A stretch of 64,000 nucleotides of DNA from Anaerolineales bacterium (GCA_020634855.1 JACKAU010000010.1:124001-188000), one strand, 5' to 3'; shown: positions 1 to 8,675, numbered from the stretch's first letter. Numbers and translations are program-made. Notes: a model not told the origin generated them from the letters alone.

Positions 1-504
1 ATACTTTTGGAAGGTACAGGCGGCATTTCCGAGTCGGACGTGAATTTGGCCGTTGCTTCGCAGGCCATTGTACTAGGCTTCCATGTCGGGGTCGATCCGG
101 CGGCTGAGCGTTTGGCCGAAGCCGAAGGGGTTGACATTCGCCTGTATGAAATTATCTACAAGCTGATTGAAGATATCGAAAAAGCCCTGAAAGGGATGCT
201 TGAGCCTGAGTATGCCGATAAGACGATTGGTCAGGCCGAAGTCCGGGCGGTATTCAAAATTCCTAAGCGGGGCAATATCGCCGGCTGCTATGTACTCGAC
301 GGTCACATCACCCGTAACTCGTTTATTCGGGTCCGGCGTAACGGTAACGTGCTGCACGAAGGTAAGGTCTCGTCCCTGAAGCGCTTCACCGAGGATGTGC
401 GCGATGTAGCGTCCGGTTTTGAATGTGGTATTGGGGTTGACGGCTTCAATGACTTTCAAGAACGAGACATTCTTGAAGCGTATGTCAAAGAAAGAGTTAA
501 TTAA
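1..504 (+). CDS. infB: Translation initiation factor IF-2, C-terminal part (5' truncated by window)
   Basis: The frame is open from the first base and ends at a TAA at 502-504, so only the last ~167 residues are present. IF-2 is the GTPase that places initiator tRNA on the ribosome. The visible part covers the end of domain III (GGISESDVNLA) and the fMet-tRNA-binding C-terminal domain, with the family segments YEIIYKLIEDIEKALKGML, VFKIPKRGNIAGCYV and GFECGIGVDGFNDF. No G-domain motif is in the window. Only 6 bases separate it from rbfA, in the usual nusA-infB-rbfA-truB-ribF order, so it is the upstream member of a translation operon. Identification is secure despite the truncation. Confidence 0.95.
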   Translation: MLLEGTGGISESDVNLAVASQAIVLGFHVGVDPAAERLAEAEGVDIRLYEIIYKLIEDIEKALKGMLEPEYADKTIGQAEVRAVFKIPKRGNIAGCYVLDGHITRNSFIRVRRNGNVLHEGKVSSLKRFTEDVRDVASGFECGIGVDGFNDFQERDILEAYVKERVN

Positions 505-510
505 TCGGCT

Positions 511-897
511 ATGGCAACTCGACGTCAACGGCAAGTTGCCGAACTGCTGCATGAAGAACTCAGCCAGATCATCCAATTTGAAAGCCGCGATCCGCGTTTA
601 GGCTTTGTGACGGTGACCGGGGTTGAGGTCAATCCGGATTTGCGTTTTGCCAGGGTATTTATCAGCGTTCTTGGCGATGATGAAGAGGTGCGCAGTACCC
701 TGGCGGGCCTAACCAACGCCACTCAGTTTTACCGGCATCGACTGCGCGAGAACCTGTCGCTACGCTACATTCCGGAATTGCATTTTAAGGTGGATAATTC
801 GTTCGAACAAGGCATGCGGATCGATAAACTTTTAGATGAGATTCGGAGCGATACCGCCGATACCGAACCCGACTCTGAAATCGAGGCGAGCGATTAA
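511..897 (+). CDS. rbfA: 30S ribosome-binding factor A
   Basis: A 128-residue protein of normal family length. RbfA binds immature 30S subunits and helps 16S rRNA 5'-end maturation. The single KH-type domain is seen from the HEELSQII helix through DPRLGFVTVTGVEVNPDL, ARVFISVLG and LRYIPELHFKVDNS, followed by a short acidic tail. ATG at 511 gives the family N-terminus (MATRRQRQVAELL). It lies between infB (6 bases upstream) and truB (2 bases downstream), so translation is probably coupled. Confidence 0.96.
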   Translation: MATRRQRQVAELLHEELSQIIQFESRDPRLGFVTVTGVEVNPDLRFARVFISVLGDDEEVRSTLAGLTNATQFYRHRLRENLSLRYIPELHFKVDNSFEQGMRIDKLLDEIRSDTADTEPDSEIEASD

Positions 898-899
898 CG

Positions 900-1838
900 G
901 TGGCAATCCATCGGGCAACCTCCGGTATTTTGATTATCGACAAACCTAAAGGCATCACCTCTCACGATGTTGTGGCTCGTGTACGAAAGGTGACCGGCAT
1001 TCGCAAGGTAGGCCATACCGGTACACTCGATCCGCTGGCAACAGGGGTTTTGGTGGTCTGTGTGGGTCAGGCAACACGGTTGATTGAATACCTTGTGACC
1101 GGTCTCAAACAGTACCGAGCCACAATTCGTTTTGGCGCTACCACCGATACCCTCGATAGTGAAGGCCAAATTCTGTCACAGCACGATATTTCTGATCTGA
1201 CTCCGGCCAGACTGGAGCAACTTTTGCCGGCGTTTTTAGGAGAGATCGATCAGATTCCGCCTATTTATTCGGCTATCAAGCGAGACGGCCAGCCGCTTTA
1301 CAAGGCGGCTCGGGCGGGTAAATCGGTTACTCTTGAGCCGCGCCGGGTGACTATTCATACCTTGGAGTGGGTGGATTGGACCGCGCCGGATTTGACTCTG
1401 GATGTGAGTTGTTCGGCGGGAACCTATATTCGAGCGCTGGCGCGTGATCTGGGTGAAGCTGCCGGTACAGGGGCGTACCTGGCGGAGTTAACGCGCACGG
1501 CGAATCATCCCTGGTTACTTGACGATGCGGTATCTTTGAATACACTTGTGCGTGAAACAGAGACAAACTCAGCCGGCTGGCAAAACTATCTTTGGCCGAT
1601 GGATGAGGCGGTCAAACATTTGCCCAAGCTGATTTTGGATGACGCGGCCGCTTTGCGGGTTACGCACGGCAACACAGTTCAGATAGCTCAGGAGAAGATA
1701 GACGTTGACGATATGCCCTCTCGCACCGGTGCTCATTTGCTTCGAGCCTACCGGTCTAACGGAGAGTTTCTGGCTATCCTGGAATTGGCCGAGGCTAATG
1801 ACAACATCTGGCAACCTAAAAAAGTATTTCAAACGTGA
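900..1838 (+). CDS. truB: tRNA pseudouridine-55 synthase
   Basis: A 312-residue enzyme that isomerises U55 in the T loop of tRNAs. The catalytic aspartate lies in GHTGTLDPLATG as D44, and the N-terminal GILIIDKPKGITSHD block is typical. The RATIRFGATTDTLDSEG, FLGEIDQIPPIYSAIK and GTYIRALARDLG segments follow in family order. A PUA-like C-terminal region (about 225-310) is less conserved. The start is a GTG two bases after the rbfA stop, and ribF begins 6 bases downstream, so the gene is inside the operon. Confidence 0.96.
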   Translation: MAIHRATSGILIIDKPKGITSHDVVARVRKVTGIRKVGHTGTLDPLATGVLVVCVGQATRLIEYLVTGLKQYRATIRFGATTDTLDSEGQILSQHDISDLTPARLEQLLPAFLGEIDQIPPIYSAIKRDGQPLYKAARAGKSVTLEPRRVTIHTLEWVDWTAPDLTLDVSCSAGTYIRALARDLGEAAGTGAYLAELTRTANHPWLLDDAVSLNTLVRETETNSAGWQNYLWPMDEAVKHLPKLILDDAAALRVTHGNTVQIAQEKIDVDDMPSRTGAHLLRAYRSNGEFLAILELAEANDNIWQPKKVFQT

Positions 1839-1844
1839 GACCCT

Positions 1845-2792
1845 ATGCAAGTATTCTCAGACTTGTTCACAGCTCGTTTAACCGATCCCACCGTATTGAC
1901 GATTGGTACGTTCGATGGCATCCATCGCGGTCATCAGGATTTGATTGCCCATCTCAAAGCCACCGCGGCCAGTAAACAGGCCCAATCTGCCATTATCGCC
2001 TTTCACCCTCGCCCCAAAACTATTTTCGCGCCCCATTTATTTAGTAACGATTATCTCACGACGCCTAATGAAAAAATCGCGCTAATGACGTCGCTGGGGA
2101 TTGATGCCTTAATTTTAATCCCCTTTTCCAAAGAATTGTCCCAGATAACCGCCCCCGATTTTGTGAAGCTGATCGTAGAGAATTTGAGTGTCGTTGAACT
2201 CTGTGTCGGTTACGATTTTGCTTTAGGTAAAAATCGGGAAGGCAATGTGGAAAAATTGAAAGCGCTGGGTCAGGAGTTTGGTTACGAGGTGACGACAGTC
2301 GAACCTTTTTTGCTCGATGGTCAAGTGGTCAGCAGCACCCAGGTCAGAGAACAATTACTCAGCGGTGATGTCCGTCGGGCGGCTTATCTATTGGGACGCT
2401 ACCCATCATTGACCAGCGAAATCATTCAGGGCGCTAAACGGGGCCGGTCGATTGGTTTTCCCACGGCCAATTTTTCCGTTCCTACGGAGAGGCTGCTGCC
2501 GGCTAACGGCGTCTATGCGACTTTCATTCGGCGCCCTGGGAGTTCTCAGCGCTATCCCAGCGTCACTAATGTGGGTGTTCGCCCCAGTTTTGGCGAAAAT
2601 GATCGAACTGTGGAAGCGCATATTTTTGATTTTAACGAGAACATCTATGGTCAAACAATGACCTTAGAGTTTGTTGAGCGGCTCCGGCCTGAACAGAAAT
2701 TTGATGGCATAACGGCTTTGGTCGCTCAAATTACGAAAGACAGTGAACAGGCCCGAGCGCTACTGGCTAAGGAAGTTTTGTCGGCGGTTTAA
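1845..2792 (+). CDS. ribF: Bifunctional riboflavin kinase / FAD synthetase
   Basis: A 315-residue protein that phosphorylates riboflavin to FMN and adenylylates FMN to FAD. The N-terminal nucleotidyltransferase has the HxGH-type motif TIGTFDGIHRGHQ (residues 19-31) and the SSTQVREQLLSGDV block. The C-terminal flavokinase begins near residue 185 with GAKRGRSIGFPTANF and contains NGVYATF and FDFNENIYG. It is the last gene of the infB-rbfA-truB-ribF operon and ends just before a strong terminator. FAD and FMN made here would serve the FAD-containing hydroxylase and the ApbE flavin transferase elsewhere in the window. Confidence 0.95.
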   Translation: MQVFSDLFTARLTDPTVLTIGTFDGIHRGHQDLIAHLKATAASKQAQSAIIAFHPRPKTIFAPHLFSNDYLTTPNEKIALMTSLGIDALILIPFSKELSQITAPDFVKLIVENLSVVELCVGYDFALGKNREGNVEKLKALGQEFGYEVTTVEPFLLDGQVVSSTQVREQLLSGDVRRAAYLLGRYPSLTSEIIQGAKRGRSIGFPTANFSVPTERLLPANGVYATFIRRPGSSQRYPSVTNVGVRPSFGENDRTVEAHIFDFNENIYGQTMTLEFVERLRPEQKFDGITALVAQITKDSEQARALLAKEVLSAV

Positions 2793-2817
2793 ATCGGCCA
2801 AGCGCCTATTTGGCAAC

Positions 2818-2852
2818 AAAAAAGCCCTGCTGGTGTACAGCAGGGCTTTTTT
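2818..2852. terminator. Bidirectional intrinsic terminator between ribF and the convergent gene
   Basis: A perfect 10-bp stem AGCCCTGCTG (2823-2832) / CAGCAGGGCT (2838-2847) with loop GTGTA. It has an A-run on the left and a T-run on the right, so it can terminate transcription from either side. It lies 25 bases after the ribF stop and 15 bases past the end of the convergent minus-strand gene. Confidence 0.92.
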
Positions 2853-2866
2853 GTTTGGGATTGAGA

Positions 2867-3442
2867 TTAAACAACAGGCTGGAGTTGAGCTTCTAAAGCC
2901 GCAATCCGGGCTTCAAGTTCGTCTAAACGTTGGGCGCGAGGGGTAATCCCTATGGTGCGACGTTGAAATCTCAGTTTGACCCCGGTGTGCTCAAAGCGAC
3001 CGACGGGGTTAGAGACCCATTTACAGTTTTTAACGATAGGGCTAGGAAGCCGGAGAATGCCTGCATCATCCAAATCCCACACCCAGATATCTTCGCCGCC
3101 AGATTTAAAGGTGTGCTGCGCGTAGCCAGCATAGTTCGTTGTTTGGGCGTTGCCTCGCAGTACGGCCGGCGCCCCACGCCAGTGACTTTCGGTAGGAGTT
3201 AACCCGATTTCCGGCCCACCGCCCGGAAAACCAAAGATGACCCACACCCCTCTAATGGGATCACCACTTTCGTCGATAATTTCAACCTGGTGGTGCTGTT
3301 CGATATCGGCCGGGGCTACTTCGATGAGCACATATTCGCCGAAATTTGAAGGATACGGTTGTTCTAGGTGTAGTCCCCACGGGGCCATTTTACTGGGGAT
3401 GCCGGTTAAGGCATCAAAGCCGTAGTTGATCTCGTCACTCAT
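2867..3442 (-). CDS. Hypothetical protein with C-terminal coiled-coil segment
   Basis: I do not recognise this 191-residue protein. A perfect AAGGAG ribosome site lies 5-6 bases before the ATG and codon use is normal, so it is likely real. There is no signal peptide or membrane segment. Residues ~35-165 are rich in W, G, P and aromatic residues in alternating beta-type stretches (GEYVLIEVAPADIEQHHQVEI, GVWVIFGFPGGG, GEDIWVWDLDD, GVKLRFQRR), suggesting a beta-sandwich. The last 20 residues (RLDELEARIAALEAQLQ) form a heptad coiled coil, probably for oligomerisation. It is a single gene convergent to ribF. The beta-fold plus trimer-like coil resembles tail-fibre or surface-binding proteins only in general layout. 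Confidence 0.75.
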   Translation of the reverse strand: MSDEINYGFDALTGIPSKMAPWGLHLEQPYPSNFGEYVLIEVAPADIEQHHQVEIIDESGDPIRGVWVIFGFPGGGPEIGLTPTESHWRGAPAVLRGNAQTTNYAGYAQHTFKSGGEDIWVWDLDDAGILRLPSPIVKNCKWVSNPVGRFEHTGVKLRFQRRTIGITPRAQRLDELEARIAALEAQLQPVV

Positions 3443-3638
3443 TTTGTCTCCTTATACATGTTCTAATAAGAAATTTTTGGATTTAATTAGGATTTGATAG
3501 GGGTGGTCACGTTTGGGTATCATCACTGGAGAAAATTAAAAAACTTGCCGTCTCAGGCGTTGCCAAAACTTACTTATTTTCCATAAGACTAGTTTACACA
3601 AAAAAACCGATCTAGGATAGGGCCAAAGGTACTTGATT

Positions 3639-3683
3639 TTAAGTACTAAAGTCACTATTTTAGGTAAGTACTTTAGTACTTAA
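3639..3683. promoter_or_regulatory. Cluster of AGTACT palindromes, operator-like
   Basis: TTAAGTACTAAAG at 3639-3651 is the exact reverse complement of CTTTAGTACTTAA at 3671-3683. The second copy lies inside a local dyad TAAGTACT-TT-AGTACTTA (3665-3682). A further GTACTT lies just upstream (3630-3634 region). Nested dyads like this in an AT-rich spacer suit binding of a dimeric regulator, or a cruciform. No regulator gene is adjacent. Confidence 0.45.
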
Positions 3684-3734
3684 AGTTCTTTTGGAGCCGT
3701 AGGAGGAATTAAAGTGAAGGCGTTTAAAAGCATA

Positions 3735-3771
3735 AGCCCAGAGATTAGTGGGAACGGCTAATCTCTGGGCT
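3735..3771. repeat. 14-bp perfect hairpin without U-tract
   Basis: AGCCCAGAGATTAG (3735-3748) pairs perfectly with CTAATCTCTGGGCT (3758-3771) across a 9-base loop. Neither side has a T-run, so it is not a standard terminator. It overlaps the end of a possible 15-codon frame preceded by AGGAGG. It may be a dispersed palindromic repeat or a leader structure. Confidence 0.55.
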
Positions 3772-3997
3772 AAAGAAGGAAGGAAATGCGCAAAAGTTAT
3801 TGCAACTTGTTGGGCTTAAGTATAGCAATGTATGGCGCTTTTCACATCAGCCATCAAGCGATTATTTATCTGCGGGTTAATGAGCCGCATTGCCTAGGCC
3901 ATTTCGCTTAGAGGGCTGAAATGAGCAGAATTTTACACCTCTCATACATTATGTTATGATTTAAACCTATCGAGACTAATCAAATAGAGCAGCTTTA

Positions 3998-4720
3998 ATG
4001 AAAACACAATATCGTAATTTACCGGATTGGATGGAAACGAATGCCTGGCGTGAAATCTTGGCCCGTATCTTTGCTGGGGTTGAAGCACAGTTAAATATAA
4101 CGCCGGAATGGCTGATCAATCCAACCACAAATCGCCGGCTCAAGTTGGATATTTTATATCCGGATTTGGGTGTTGCTATCCGGTTTGAGGGATTAAGAGG
4201 CAAGCAGCAGCGCCGCCGGCTCAGCCTGGAAGAGGAGGACCAACTTCGGACGCGACAGGATGCGCGAGTTGAAATTTGCCAACAGCACGGTATTCAGTTG
4301 GTAGTCATTGAGTCTGGCCTTGCTAAACCCGGCGACGTCTTTCGCCAAATCGATACCGCCTTCAGCCGGGCCGGCCAAGTGATGTCCGATGCCGGCATCA
4401 GCCAAAAGCTAAAGACATGCCGAACTACAGCTTCGTCGCTCTCGCGCAAAATTAATCGGCCGGCTGATCTAAAAGTCTATGCTGACTTGTGGCATGACCG
4501 CCAATATCAAGTTCCCGAACCCAGCCATGAACCGCCGGTGAATAGTGAGACAATCACCTTTGCCGAAGGTATGGAAGTCGAGCACGAAAGATTTGGGCCT
4601 GGTATTGTGCTGTCTATTACGCCGGCTGAAGGGGATACGTTTGTCACCGTAGATTTTATTACGGCCGGGCAAAAAACGCTGGCCGCGAGTCTGGTTGGCG
4701 ACAAAATGACACCCAAATAA
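3998..4720 (+). CDS. Nuclease-like protein with C-terminal UvrD/PcrA-type Tudor-like domain
   Basis: A 240-residue soluble protein. Residues ~40-115 (LKLDILYPDLGVAIRFEGLRGKQ, then RTRQDARVEICQQHGIQLVVIE) have the D...E-x-K spacing and beta-strand pattern of the PD-(D/E)xK or VSR-like nuclease fold. The K is offset and the site is not certain. Residues ~190-236 (GMEVEHERFGPGIVLSITPAEGD, VTVDFITAGQKTLAASL) match the C-terminal Tudor-like domain of UvrD/PcrA helicases, which in those proteins contacts RNA polymerase. A 60-residue charged linker joins them. No helicase domain is present. It is an orphan gene with only a weak ribosome site. A DNA repair or RNA-polymerase-associated nuclease is inferred. 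Confidence 0.7.
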   Translation: MKTQYRNLPDWMETNAWREILARIFAGVEAQLNITPEWLINPTTNRRLKLDILYPDLGVAIRFEGLRGKQQRRRLSLEEEDQLRTRQDARVEICQQHGIQLVVIESGLAKPGDVFRQIDTAFSRAGQVMSDAGISQKLKTCRTTASSLSRKINRPADLKVYADLWHDRQYQVPEPSHEPPVNSETITFAEGMEVEHERFGPGIVLSITPAEGDTFVTVDFITAGQKTLAASLVGDKMTPK

Positions 4721-4830
4721 CCCGCGCTCGTTGATATTGACTAACCTGGGCGTCGTCATTATAATAGGGCCATCCAACCCCCTGCCACTTAGGGGAATTT
4801 TTTTATCCGGTGACTTCAGGAAATAAGGCC

Positions 4831-6270
4831 ATGTGGCAAACTTACTTTACTCCCCAATCCCTTGATGAAGCCTTACAACTGCTGGCCGAATATGAGCACG
4901 ATGCCCGTCTCATTGCCGGTGGAACCGACATTGTGGTCGAGTATGATCGAGGCGTTCGTTCAGAGAAAATTTTAATCGATATTTCGCGTCTACCCGATTT
5001 AGACCAAATTACCCAAGATGAGCACAATTATATCCATTTAGGGCCATTGGTAACGCACAATCAGGTGGTTCGATCCCAGCTTTGCCTGGATAGCGCCTTT
5101 CCGCTGGCCAAAGCTTGCTGGGAAGTTGGCGCTCCGCAGATTCGGAATCGAGGCACGGTGGCCGGCAATTTAGTGACGGCTTCACCGGCAAACGACACGA
5201 TTTCGCCGCTCTGGGCATTGGGAGCGAGCGTTACTTTGCAAAGCATCCACGGAACGCGGACTCTGCCGTTCAAAGAGTTCTTTTTGGGCGTGCGCAAAAC
5301 AGCCCGCCAGCCTAACGAAATGGTGGTCGATATCTCGTTTCCGGCTATGACTAGCCATCAGGTGGGGACGTTCCTAAAGTTGGGCCTGCGTCGATTTCAG
5401 GCGATCTCCGTTGTTAATGTGGCGGTGGTGCTCAGCATGTTTGGCGATACGGTAACCGAGGCCAAAATTGCGCTGGGTAGTGTGTCACCCACCATTGTGC
5501 GGGCGGAAGATGCCGAGCGTTTCCTGACCGGCAAAGTGCTGACCAAAGATGTCTTGATCCACGCCGGAGAATTGGCGGCGCAAACCGTCGCCCCCATCAG
5601 CGATGTTCGTGGTTCGGCTGAATATCGGCGCTATATGGTTTCGACGTTGACGCAGCACGCGCTCGAAGCGTTGGCCGAAGGGACCGAGGCTGACACAATG
5701 CCGCCGCGTCCGGTGATGCTCTGGGGCCATACCGATGGGCATTTTGTCAACCATCTAAGCCAACCGCCTCGCGTCACCCACACTGAAATCGGCGACGAGC
5801 CGATCGAGTTTTATATCAACGGCCAGCCGCATACCTTTCGAGGCGGCAACGGCAAGACGCTGCTGCGTTTGCTGCGCGAAAACGCCAATTTGACCGGCAC
5901 GAAAGAAGGTTGCGCCGAGGGTGAGTGCGGCGCGTGTACGGTTATTTTGGATGGGATTGCTGTAATGAGTTGTTTGGTTCCCGCTCCGCGCGCCCATCAC
6001 AGCCAGGTAATCACCATCGAAGGGTTGGCACAAGATGGCGATCTTCATCCGGTGCAGCAGGCATTCATCGAGGAAGGGGCTGTTCAATGCGGTTACTGTA
6101 CACCCGGCTTCATTATGAGCGGGGCGTCGCTGCTGGATGAATGTCCTGAACCCACGCTCGATGAGATGAAACAGGCTATCACCGGCAACCTGTGTCGCTG
6201 TACGGGTTACTATAAAATTCTCCAGGCGTTGGAATTGGCGGCTAAGCGACAACAGCAAAATACGGAATAA
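4831..6270 (+). CDS. Molybdenum hydroxylase, fused FAD-binding and 2Fe-2S subunits
   Basis: A 479-residue fusion of two electron-transfer subunits of the xanthine dehydrogenase family. Residues ~1-285 are the FAD-binding flavoprotein (LIAGGTDIVVEY, APQIRNRGTVAGNLVTASPA, SDVRGSAEYRR). Residues ~325-475 are the two-iron-sulphur subunit: plant-type cluster C361, C366, C369, C381 (GCAEGECGACTV...SC) and second cluster C420, C423, C455, C457 (QCGYCTPG, CRCTG). All eight ligands are present. ATG 4831 is chosen because AGGAAAT lies about 9 bases upstream; an in-frame GTG at 4810 has poorer spacing. The catalytic subunit gene follows at 6402. FAD-then-FeS order is the reverse of eukaryotic xanthine dehydrogenase. 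The substrate is not determined by sequence. Confidence 0.93.
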   Translation: MWQTYFTPQSLDEALQLLAEYEHDARLIAGGTDIVVEYDRGVRSEKILIDISRLPDLDQITQDEHNYIHLGPLVTHNQVVRSQLCLDSAFPLAKACWEVGAPQIRNRGTVAGNLVTASPANDTISPLWALGASVTLQSIHGTRTLPFKEFFLGVRKTARQPNEMVVDISFPAMTSHQVGTFLKLGLRRFQAISVVNVAVVLSMFGDTVTEAKIALGSVSPTIVRAEDAERFLTGKVLTKDVLIHAGELAAQTVAPISDVRGSAEYRRYMVSTLTQHALEALAEGTEADTMPPRPVMLWGHTDGHFVNHLSQPPRVTHTEIGDEPIEFYINGQPHTFRGGNGKTLLRLLRENANLTGTKEGCAEGECGACTVILDGIAVMSCLVPAPRAHHSQVITIEGLAQDGDLHPVQQAFIEEGAVQCGYCTPGFIMSGASLLDECPEPTLDEMKQAITGNLCRCTGYYKILQALELAAKRQQQNTE

Positions 6271-6401
6271 GTTTAAATAATTTGCCTATTGACTCTCACC
6301 TGATGTTCAAGTAAGGAGAACCTCATAATCTCCTATTCTCCTAATCCCGGCCTAATATAGTTGAAAAAATTTTCCTGAGTAGCTCATAGAAAGACTTGTT
6401 T

Positions 6402-8675
6402 ATGGCAGAAAATGGTAAATCCATTGGGAAATCAATAAAGCGGTTCGACGCCTTTGGCAAGGTAACTGGCCAAACCCTCTATCCCGGTGATCGCAATGCG
6501 GATGATACCTTGTGGTGCAAAATTCTGTTTGCCGGTCGCCCGCATGCGCGCGTTCGACGCATCGACACCAGTAAAGCGAAAGCCTTGCCCGGTGTGATGG
6601 ATATCCTAACGGCGGCGGATGTGCCCATCAACCAGTACGGGCTGCAAATTCCTGATCAGCCGGTTATGTGCGGGCCGGGATCGACCAAAAAAGGCGGCGA
6701 TATCGTTCGATTTGTAGGCGATCAGGTGGCGATTATTGTGGCCGAAACCGAGAAAATTGCCGCCGAAGCCCGTGATTTGATCAAAGTTGATTACCAAAAC
6801 CTGCCGGTGGTCGATGACCTGGAGTTTGCCATGTCGGGACGGGCGCCCCAACTTCACCCTGGCGTGCTCAACAATGTGGCCGAGTACGTACGCGTTCGTA
6901 AAGGCGACACGAACGCGGCCTGGGACCAGTGCAATGTCATTATCGAGAATGTGTACCAAACGCCTTTCCAAGAACACGCCTATCTCCAGCCGGAAGCCGG
7001 CACCGCCTTTATTGATGACGACGGGCGGATCACGGTGCGCTGCGCCGGACAGTGGACCTGGGAAGACCAGCAGCAGATTGCCCACGCGCTCGATTTGCCG
7101 CCCGATAAAATCCGGGTGATTTATGATGCCATCGGCGGGGCGTTTGGGGGCCGGGAAGATATGAGCGTTCAGATTGTAATGGCGCTGGCGGTGCTGCGCA
7201 CTTACGAGCGCTATGGCAACCGGCGACCGCTCAAAATCATCTGGAGCCGCGAAGAGTCGATTTTGGGGCACTGTAAACGCCACCCGATGATCATCTACTC
7301 GAAATGGGGGGCAAAATCTGACGGGACGCTCATCGCCGCCGACACACGCATTATCGCTGATGGCGGGGCTTATATGTACACCAGTAACAAGGTGTTGGGG
7401 AATACCGTGTTGACCTGTAAAGGCCCATATGAATTCCCCAATGTGACCATTGATGCCTACGCGGTTTACACCAATAATTTGGTTTCCGGGGCATTTCGCG
7501 GCTTTGGCGGGCCGCAGGGCCATTATGCTGCCGAACTTCAGATGAACAAGTTGGCGGAAAAATTGGGGATGGACCCGGTTGAACTGCGGCTCAAAAACGT
7601 GCTGGATGAAGACAAGCTGAGCGTCGTGGGCACGACCATTCCCGGCGGCGTCAGTATGGATCAGGTTATTCGCAAGGCGGCCTGGCACTCCAATTGGAAT
7701 TATGGGGGCAAGCGCGGTGAAAACAACCCTGATTATCCAGAGGAACTGCCCCGGTTCGTTAAGGGGCAGGGTTTTGCTGCCGGTTTCAAAAATATCGGGT
7801 TTAGCTTTGGCTATCAGGAAAACAGTTGGGCCGAGGTTGAACTGCGCGGCGGCGCCGAGATCGAGGAAGCGGTGCTGCGTATCGCCGGGGCCGATGTGGG
7901 GCAGGGCCATCATACGGCCATGGCCCAAATCGCGGCCGAGGTTCTTGAAGTTGAGGTTGACAAAATTACACTCGAAGTATCAGACACGTCTTTTACCCAG
8001 AGTTCCGGCAGCGCCAGCGCCTCACGCTTGACGATGATGGCCGGTAACGCGGTCAGAGAGGCGGCTGAGTTTGCTCTGCGTAAATGGAATCGGGAGGATC
8101 GTCCAGCCGTAGCCGAAGCCACCTGGCTGGCCCCCAAAACCACCCCGTTTGATCCCGATACCGGCTACAGCGTGCCCAACTTTGCCTATGGTTACGTCGC
8201 CGAAATGGTCGAGGTTACGGTCGATACCGAAACCGGCTTTATCACCGTTGATCGAGTAGTCTGCGCCGATGATGTCGGCAAAGCGATCAACCCGGACCAG
8301 ATCGTCGGGCAGATCGAAGGTTGTATTGTCCAGGCCCACGGTTACGCGATTTTAGAAGATTTTCGCGTGCAAAAGGGCCGGGTGCTAACCCCCAGTTTTA
8401 GCACCTATCTCATCCCCGGCGTCTACGACATCCCCAAACACGTCGAGTCGATCATTGTCGAGTATCCCCACCCTGATGGCCCCTTTGGAGCGCGGGGGAT
8501 GGCGGAAATGCCCTATTTGCCCTACGCGGCGGCGGTCGCTTCGGCAGTGTTCGATGCGATCGGCATCTGGTTCGATCAGTTTCCGCTCACCCCGGAACGG
8601 GTTTTGCGGGGTTGGGCAAAGTCAGAAGTCGGATTTAAGCGCCGGTCAAAAATCCTTTCTATTCATAAATTTTGA
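6402..8675 (+). CDS. Molybdenum hydroxylase catalytic (molybdopterin-binding) subunit, xanthine dehydrogenase-like
   Basis: A 757-residue catalytic subunit that oxidises a purine, aldehyde or heterocycle at Mo-molybdopterin and passes electrons to the fused FeS/FAD protein upstream. The N-terminal a/b hammerhead (DAFGKVTGQTLYPGDRN) is followed by cofactor motifs GGAFGGRE (245-252), GAFRGFGGPQ (363-372), GADVGQGHHT and the base-catalyst loop GARGMAE with E702. The CO-dehydrogenase signature AYxCSFR is absent; AFRGFGG fits xanthine or aldehyde oxidoreductases. ATG 6402 is preferred to the in-frame TTG at 6396, though neither has a strong ribosome site. The 131-base gap before it includes an AGGAGAA...TTCTCCT dyad. 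A C-terminal basic tail ends at 8675. Confidence 0.92.
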   Translation: MAENGKSIGKSIKRFDAFGKVTGQTLYPGDRNADDTLWCKILFAGRPHARVRRIDTSKAKALPGVMDILTAADVPINQYGLQIPDQPVMCGPGSTKKGGDIVRFVGDQVAIIVAETEKIAAEARDLIKVDYQNLPVVDDLEFAMSGRAPQLHPGVLNNVAEYVRVRKGDTNAAWDQCNVIIENVYQTPFQEHAYLQPEAGTAFIDDDGRITVRCAGQWTWEDQQQIAHALDLPPDKIRVIYDAIGGAFGGREDMSVQIVMALAVLRTYERYGNRRPLKIIWSREESILGHCKRHPMIIYSKWGAKSDGTLIAADTRIIADGGAYMYTSNKVLGNTVLTCKGPYEFPNVTIDAYAVYTNNLVSGAFRGFGGPQGHYAAELQMNKLAEKLGMDPVELRLKNVLDEDKLSVVGTTIPGGVSMDQVIRKAAWHSNWNYGGKRGENNPDYPEELPRFVKGQGFAAGFKNIGFSFGYQENSWAEVELRGGAEIEEAVLRIAGADVGQGHHTAMAQIAAEVLEVEVDKITLEVSDTSFTQSSGSASASRLTMMAGNAVREAAEFALRKWNREDRPAVAEATWLAPKTTPFDPDTGYSVPNFAYGYVAEMVEVTVDTETGFITVDRVVCADDVGKAINPDQIVGQIEGCIVQAHGYAILEDFRVQKGRVLTPSFSTYLIPGVYDIPKHVESIIVEYPHPDGPFGARGMAEMPYLPYAAAVASAVFDAIGIWFDQFPLTPERVLRGWAKSEVGFKRRSKILSIHKF

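Larger units (their letters stand above)
3443..3997. other. 555-bp intergenic region with palindromes
   Basis: No convincing standard gene lies here. It holds an AGTACT-type palindrome cluster (3639-3683), a strong Shine-Dalgarno (AGGAGG at 3701) before a possible 15-codon reading frame (3714-3761), and a 14-bp hairpin (3735-3771). The rest is AT-rich and could hold the promoters of the divergent genes on either side. Confidence 0.6.

Noticed and set aside
6606..7928. Long open frame (440 codons) on the minus strand opposite the molybdenum hydroxylase
   Set aside because: The plus-strand protein has all catalytic motifs; the minus frame is a codon-bias shadow with no recognisable domain.
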